Of a stretch of DNA of 64,000 nucleotides, positions 58,582-64,000 are shown one piece after another. Under the pieces are notes generated by a model that saw only the letters and a list, made by a program, of their open reading frames with translations, was not told the DNA's origin and did not search any database. The position numbers and the translations under genes are program-made. The stretch comes from Utricularia gibba (taxonomy: Eukaryota > Streptophyta > Magnoliopsida > Lamiales > Lentibulariaceae): NCBI GenBank assembly GCA_002189035.1, contig NEEC01000017.1, forward strand, positions 1,240,001 to 1,304,000. The letters run 5' to 3'. Each line of letters starts with the position of its first letter. Position 1 is the stretch's first letter.

Positions 58582-61319
58582 ACTCCACGACACAAACTAC
58601 ACCTTCCTTTCCACACAGGCCTCTATTTTTGCATCGAGATTGTAATAAACAGACCATCCAAAACAAGTGAAATTTACCACAAGAAAATAAACACAAAGGA
58701 GATGAGCGAATCTAGTGGCGATCCAACCATGTGGCCGACTCGGCGACATACAATCAACAAAAGAAAACAATGAACTGCTACAGCAAATATTTGTTTATAT
58801 ATATATTCGTATCATCATCACCTTTCTTCTTTTATCATGGAAAAAGTCTGGGCACCTTTGTGTCCCCAATTATTATCAACATCATCGAAGGCAACACAAA
58901 TATCGTTTGTCTTGGGAGAACAATAGAGGGCGTTCCAAATTTTTTCTAATTTGATCAATATTTTTATGTACTTTGGTTTATTTAATTAGATTATTAATTT
59001 TAACATAATATCATAGTACTTGTTTTGCGGCATTGTTTGAGTGGTCAAGATGAGTTTCGTATTGGTATGAATTTTGATTAAAAAAATAAGAAGATGCATT
59101 AAGTTTAAGTCATAAAAATTAAATTTACCTATGATTTAAAGACTAAATACAATCACAAAAAAACAAGTATTAAATAGATTTAAGATCAATTCTAATTCAG
59201 AGTGAATATTAGAATAAACAATATCACATCGATATTTTAAAATAAAATAATTAAGTATATAAGAAATTACATATCAATAATAATTGATTGAGCTTATTTT
59301 TTTAAATATAATTTATATTTTTTATGTATTTAAGTTTCGATGTGTTCATCCGATTTATTCGATACTTAATTCCAATAGGGGTTGGGATGAAAAAATAACA
59401 AGGAGATCGAAAGCAAGCTAATGTGGGTATGGCGATGATGTGCTTTAGTGCATGTAAGGTAGCGCCCGAGGAGCATATCTTGTAATAAAACTTTCAAAGC
59501 TGGATCAGATCCATTTATAGTTGTCAGATGTGTACGTACCCATAAAAAAAAAGAAAAGAAACTTTATCGAGCCAATCATGATGTGACACCTCATCTTTAT
59601 AAAATTATACTCCTTTATTATTATTTTATTGCAAAATTAATATTATAAATGATTATTGTCATTACACATGCCATATGATGGTCATGTTCTTAAATAATTG
59701 CTAAAATCAGCTCCTTTCTTACCTTTTTTTTGTTTCATTAGTTATTTCAAAAAGTGTCATGACAACAAATATTTAAAATATTATCACAATTTTAATATAT
59801 TTAAATTTTTGTTCAAGATTCCATTTTAAAGTTATAAACTTAATATATTTGAAAAATAACATTGTAATGGTGAATTAATTCCAATAATTATTACTCTCTC
59901 CCCCTACAACAAAATAAAACGATGTGAAAAACGATATTATTTACCAATTACATGATGGACTATAGTTCATATACTTTTTCCATTTGAGTGATAATATGCA
60001 CTTCCATCATGAGAAACATAAATTAAGTTGTATTTAAAAAGTTAGTTGCACAATATGGAAATAATTTTCAAGGTTTGATGGGCATGCCCAAAGAGCATGA
60101 TTTGTAAATGAGAAATAAAATAATTTTCTAAATTTTAGACTTTTTTTAAATTTGGGTAAAAATTATTAAATCGAATCTAAAGAATCATACTTTCAATATG
60201 AATGGGATCTAATCATCGAATTCAGCTACAGATTTGAAAAGGAAGCGACATTTCTCTAACAAGAAAGTTAGTCATGTGACCGAAGGGCACTGTACCCACT
60301 AAGCCGCAACTATTCAGACAAATCGACACAATGATATGGATAGTTTGTAAGAATCTTGGTATTTGGACTCCATAGGTCAATGTGGGACGCCACCCAACTC
60401 CAGGGAAGATCAAATGAGCTCTGAAAAGTCAGTATATTCGTCTGCTGATAAGCTTTTTCGAGACCCTTCTAGATAATTCGATCTCGAAACACTGTATATA
60501 AGAGAGATGCTGATCAAGAAGAAGATGCCATAAGATTACGTGATCGGGAGCAGGTGGAGCAGAATCGAAGAGTGATTGATAATGTGTGCTCTTTTATAGC
60601 GCACCCAGGGGCAAGGGGGGCCGCACAGTTGTACCTACAGTACAGGAAACTAACAAAAGGGTGGTGCAGAAGGGAGGAGGAGGGCCGGGAACGATGCAGA
60701 CACAAAAGGCGTGAGTGCGGCGGCCTGTTTCCGAGCAAAAACTGTTAGAAAACCGTAAAGTGCGCACCCCCACTCCACCAATGTGTGTCTCATGATACGT
60801 CTTAATCGCGAATGATTTTGATAAGACACACGCATGTTAGTGTTTTCTTTTCTTTTATTGCAGAAAACCCTTGTGGTTTGCTTTGAGTATCCCTCGTTTT
60901 CCTGGTCTCTGAGGCAAAGACTGATCTTGCATTTTGAATAACAGCATTTGAATTGCAACACCCTCTTGGTCTTTCAGGGAGAAGAGTGTTTTGTGCACCG
61001 ACATGCTGTCAGCAGATGAACAAGAATGGTGTCCACTGTCCGGGAGGTGCCCGTTTGTAAGAGCCCATCGAGAAATCTGGGTTTTCCTCTGTCTTTGGAC
61101 ACCCATTTAAGAGGCCCAGGCGAAACTCTTGACAACTCAGAGTGCGCAGGCTGCATCATGCTTGGAACACTTAAAATATGCAATAAAAAGGAGACATAAC
61201 CAGAGGAAGTCGGTCGGCGCCGTTGATGCAGCTTCTGTAACACAGCGGCGGCAGAGTTTCACCGTTTCTGCCCGTTGGCTGGGGTGAACTCCGACTCCCT
61301 CACTCTCTCGGGTCAATCT

Positions 61320-61815
61320 TGTTGAAATTTAGTATGAATATGCATGTAAAACTCAAGTGTATAATAAATGTGAATCACATTAGAAAAAATTAAGTATAAT
61401 TAATTACTAATGATTTATAATTTTTTATATATTTGATTATGTAACTTTTATTTTTTGTGATATTATATCATCTTAAAATATACAATACCACATCGAAAAA
61501 TAAAAATGACATAATCAAGTATATAATAAATTGTGAATCATTAATAATCGATTGTATCTATTTTTTTTTTAATATGAATCACATTTGTTGTATATTTGGG
61601 CTTCGTTAGTGCACTCATACAACCTATTGAATCCCGAATTTAAACAATTCTCATTTAGCCACCCCATTGAGCCAATATGAATTGTGTTGAAATTAAGAAT
61701 CTATAGAATCGTATAAATACACATAAAACCAAAGCATATAATAAATGTAAATTACATTAGAAAATATTAATTTTAATTTATTATGATTAATCTATAATTA
61801 TTTATACACATGATT
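61320..61815. repeat. Diverged direct-repeat pair
   Basis: Two similar stretches begin TGTTGAAATT (about 61320 and 61684) and share TATAATAAATGTRAATYACA, then TTAGAAAA and a run toward ATTTATAATT. The spacing is about 364 bp. They may be paired termini of a small LTR-like (TRIM) element or two tandem copies of an AT-rich repeat. Confidence 0.45.
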
Positions 61816-62045
61816 ATTTTAATTTCAAATTTAATTGTTTGTTTTAATAAATTGGGGTTACTACCAGATTTGGAATCACCCAACATGACTGCTGTGCTGA
61901 CTGATTCTTTTCCAAAACCATCAATCTGTAAACGGGTTCGGGTGATCCATTTTGAAAGATGGGGATGGATACGGAGTGCTTGACCCGGACCACAGGTTCC
62001 ATTCGACTCGTACAAGTTACTAATTTAGGCAACTCTAGAACGGCA

Positions 62046-62090
62046 CACGTGGAGGTAGATCAGGCGCCCTCGCTAGAATGGCGCCACGTG
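62046..62090 (+). promoter_or_regulatory. Two G-boxes/ABREs upstream of the LEA gene
   Basis: CACACGTGG (CACGTG at 62046-62051) and CCACGTGTG (CACGTG at 62085-62090), 40 bases apart, about 110-150 bases before the start codon. A TATATATTTA box follows at 62131-62140. Paired ABREs near an LEA gene suggest induction by abscisic acid and drying. Confidence 0.65.
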
Positions 62091-62196
62091 TGTTTTTTCA
62101 CTAACTATGGAAACCGTCAGCTTTTTTATTTATATATTTACTGCTCCACGGTACTCCCTCTTTCCCGGTAGATTGCTGTTCTGACTGTTTTCCGAT

Positions 62197-63032
62197 ATGG
62201 CGGTGAAGACGGCGGCGTTGGTGTTCATGTTGTGCGTCTTTGTGGCGGCGCGTGGGGAGGAAGAGGCGCCGGCCACTTCCGATGACGATAGAAATTCCGC
62301 CAGTTCTTGGCGGGTTGGGCCACAAACACTTTCTCTAGGTACATAATTTTTTACTCCTCTTTTTAGTTTTTGTAATTTTGAATTAAATTAATTTATTTTA
62401 GAGGAATCAACATGGGCTCGGAGGAAGCCCAGAGAGCGGCTGAGAAAACCCAGGAAGCTGCTGGAGAAGCCACCGACACCGTGAATTCAGCTACATTTGG
62501 TGCATTTCTTGCTTCGTTTCATTGTATGTGATTCTGGAAGTTTGATCATTTTTTCTTTCTTCCTCTTTTTTTTCATCTCTCAGAGACGTCGAAGCAGGCC
62601 TCTGAAAAAGCGAGCGACTTCGCCCAAAGCACATGGCAGAAAATGAAGCCTGAAGACCAGGACACAGGCAAACAAAACTAAATTTGTTGTGTGGTTTGCT
62701 CTGAAATGGGCGCTGCACTCATTCACTAATCATGCTCTGAAACGAATAGTGGGTTGTGCTCTGTTATTGATGATGCATCTTCTGCTGCAGAAGGAACAGG
62801 CCAGGGGATCAAAGATGGTGGCTCAGAGGCGTATGAAAAGGGCAAAGAAAAGATAAAAATGGCGACGGAGAAAGCTTCTGATTTGTACGAGGACGCAAAA
62901 GAGAAGGTTGGGGAGACGTATGAATCCATGTCTGCAGAAGCGAGGCAAAAATATGAAGCAGCCAAAGAGAGAGCTTCACAGGCAGCAGGAGATATAGGGG
63001 CCCAAATGAGGAGGGGAAGTGCAGAATTGTGA
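62197..63032 (+). CDS. LEA group 4-like protein with signal peptide
   Basis: Hydrophilic late-embryogenesis-abundant type protein. Exons: 62197-62338, 62404-62480, 62586-62667, 62791-63032; all phases agree. Exon 1 gives MAVKTAALVFMLCVFVAARG, a signal peptide, so entry to the ER or outside is likely. The rest is Ala/Lys/Glu-rich with 11-residue-like repeats: GSEEAQRAAEKTQEAAGEAT, TSKQASEKASDFAQSTWQKM, GSEAYEKGKEKIKMATEKAS, DLYEDAKEKVGETYESM, EARQKYEAAKERASQAAGDI. Amphipathic helices formed on drying are typical of this class. The third intron (62668-62790) appears to use a GC donor (CAG|GCAAAC). If exon 1 were dropped, the ATG at 62412 could start a cytosolic form. Two ABREs upstream fit abscisic-acid control. 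Confidence 0.85.
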
Positions 63033-63211
63033 GAAGTCTCTGTCTTTTGTTCATCAATAAGGTTTTGAACCACTGGAAATCAAACATCTTAGTAACATAT
63101 ATCAGATTTTGGAGTATGCATAGAAAATGATTCTCCATGGAAATCAAGTACGTTGCTTTTCAATGTACACCGTCATACCAAAAAAACAGTAAGAAGCTGA
63201 GAAATTGAAGC

Positions 63212-63595
63212 TCATCCAAAGCACTGTTCGCTGGGAAGAGGACCGGGAAGGGAACCCTGATCGAGAAACTGCAATCCAAACACCACAATTATTCCCAACA
63301 GACACAGATACGAGAGACCCTCAACGGCTCCCAGTAATCCAAATGGCCCGTTCGGAAGACCCGAACCCGTTTTGCTCTTCGTGTACAGAGACCACGCCAC
63401 GATTGCGCCAACCGTCAGAAAACTCACTCCCTCCAGCGCGCCGATTGATCCTCCAGGACCCGGAGGGAGCCCGCATCTGGTGGTCTTAAGTGTGTACAGA
63501 GACCAAACCACCACCGGGTTCGCGATTAGACCTCCTATAATGGCTGCGCTCTCCACGACGGTGGGGCTGCCGCTGCTCCCTTCGCCACGGGCCAT
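63212..63595 (-). CDS. Small conserved plant membrane protein with an internal repeat
   Basis: 127 residues in one exon. Three hydrophobic segments are visible (AAIIGGLIANPVVVWSLYTL, VSFLTVGAIVAWSLYT, LSYLCLLGIIVVFGLQFL). Two similar units follow each other: VVWSLYTLKTTRCGLPPGPG with SIGALEGVSFL, and VAWSLYTKSKTGSGLPNGPF with LLGAVEGLSYL. I recall plant proteins of this form that are probably in chloroplast thylakoids, but I know no function. The ATG at 63595 is the only start that keeps this frame; the frame upstream is open for about 40 codons without an ATG, so a longer N-terminus made by splicing cannot be excluded. Confidence 0.75.
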   Translation of the reverse strand: MARGEGSSGSPTVVESAAIIGGLIANPVVVWSLYTLKTTRCGLPPGPGGSIGALEGVSFLTVGAIVAWSLYTKSKTGSGLPNGPFGLLGAVEGLSYLCLLGIIVVFGLQFLDQGSLPGPLPSEQCFG

Positions 63596-64000
63596 GGCGT
63601 GAATTTTGAGGATACGGCAACGGGGAATGGATTCCGGCCGGTGCAGAAGGCGGCATAGCGACGGCAGCTTGCGATTGCGGGAATTGAAAGGGGGTTGATA
63701 GCAGCAACATTTTTTTTTCTGGATGGAGCTTGTGGCTGCGAACTGGCTGCCTTAGCTTCAGATGCGAGAGCAATGGCTACAAAAATATTAGCTTTTTATT
63801 CTTTATTTCTTTTATTGTACAGAATTACACATCGCATACATCACCCCTAATCAGATCCGTTGCCAAGATCCGAATCATCCACCTCTCACGAACTATTTAG
63901 CTACTGTATTTTGCAAACTCAGGTACAGAGTCCTCGTTCAGATCTGTCCAAGCTACATTTTTTCAACGAAAACTTTAAAAAACGGAATCTGGGTAGCAAT
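63596..64000. other. Upstream flank of the small membrane-protein gene
   Basis: The first ~180 bases are the probable leader and promoter of the minus-strand gene. I see nothing definite beyond that. Confidence 0.5.

Larger units (their letters stand above)
58582..62196. other. AT-rich, repeat-containing spacer
   Basis: No gene is assigned. The stretch 59080-59380 resembles 23340-23600. A direct-repeat pair lies at about 61320-61445 and 61684-61815. Around 60220-60760 and 60800-61260 the base composition is more balanced, and several open stretches exist on the minus strand (for example one starting MGVQRQRKTQISRWALTNGH at 61106), but none belongs to a family I know. The last 150 bases are the LEA promoter. 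Confidence 0.45.

Noticed and set aside
60514-61243. Several minus-strand frames (for example starting MGVQRQRKTQ)
   Set aside because: No recognisable domain, overlapping frames of similar length, no clear promoter or splice pattern.
1-64000. CRISPR array, operon, prophage or biosynthetic gene cluster
   Set aside because: The segment is plant nuclear DNA with monocistronic, intron-bearing genes of unrelated function; no regularly spaced repeats or clustered pathway enzymes are present.

Overview
This is a nuclear chromosome segment from a flowering plant. The evidence is introns with GT-AG and occasional GC-AG borders, very AT-rich spacers, and proteins that only land plants combine (a DYW-type PPR protein, a phytosulfokine precursor, a CYP735A cytokinin hydroxylase, a plastid chorismate mutase, a trichome-birefringence-like acetyltransferase). 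Protein resemblance suggests a core eudicot, probably an asterid; the species cannot be fixed from the sequence.

Layout, left to right. 0-9.5 kb: BSD-domain gene (-), a two-exon phytosulfokine precursor (-), an intronless bZIP gene (+), and RLP44 (-). 9.8-17 kb: PDCD2-like (-), ferredoxin-thioredoxin reductase catalytic chain (-), a 733-bp Pack-MULE-like transposon carrying a kelch gene fragment, and a TBL acetyltransferase (-). 17-19.6 kb: spacer with a Tourist-like MITE. 19.6-30 kb: PTEN (+), chorismate mutase (+), early nodulin-like protein (+), EDR2-like DUF1336 gene (-), then a 2.8-kb repeat-rich spacer. 30.5-47 kb: PPR-DYW (+), DUF1997 gene (-), alpha/beta hydrolase (+), Xaa-Pro aminopeptidase (-), HER2-like zinc dehydrogenase (-), and an nMAT1-type intron maturase (+). 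47-59 kb: patellin (+), CHFR-like E3 ligase (-), rhomboid-like 9 (+), CYP735A (+). 59-64 kb: AT-rich repeats, a signal-peptide LEA gene (+) with two G-boxes, and a small three-helix membrane protein (-).

The genes form no operon or single pathway. Four products go to chloroplasts (FTRC, chorismate mutase, RBL9, probably the DUF1997 protein). PPR-DYW and nMAT1 serve organelle RNA processing. PSK, RLP44, TBL and the early nodulin-like protein act at the cell surface.

The two most notable observations are the Pack-MULE-like element at 14629-15361, with a 10-bp target-site duplication, and a run of about eleven single-base deletions in otherwise conserved genes. Nearly all of these deletions fall in short G or C runs, which points to sequence or assembly error rather than gene decay.
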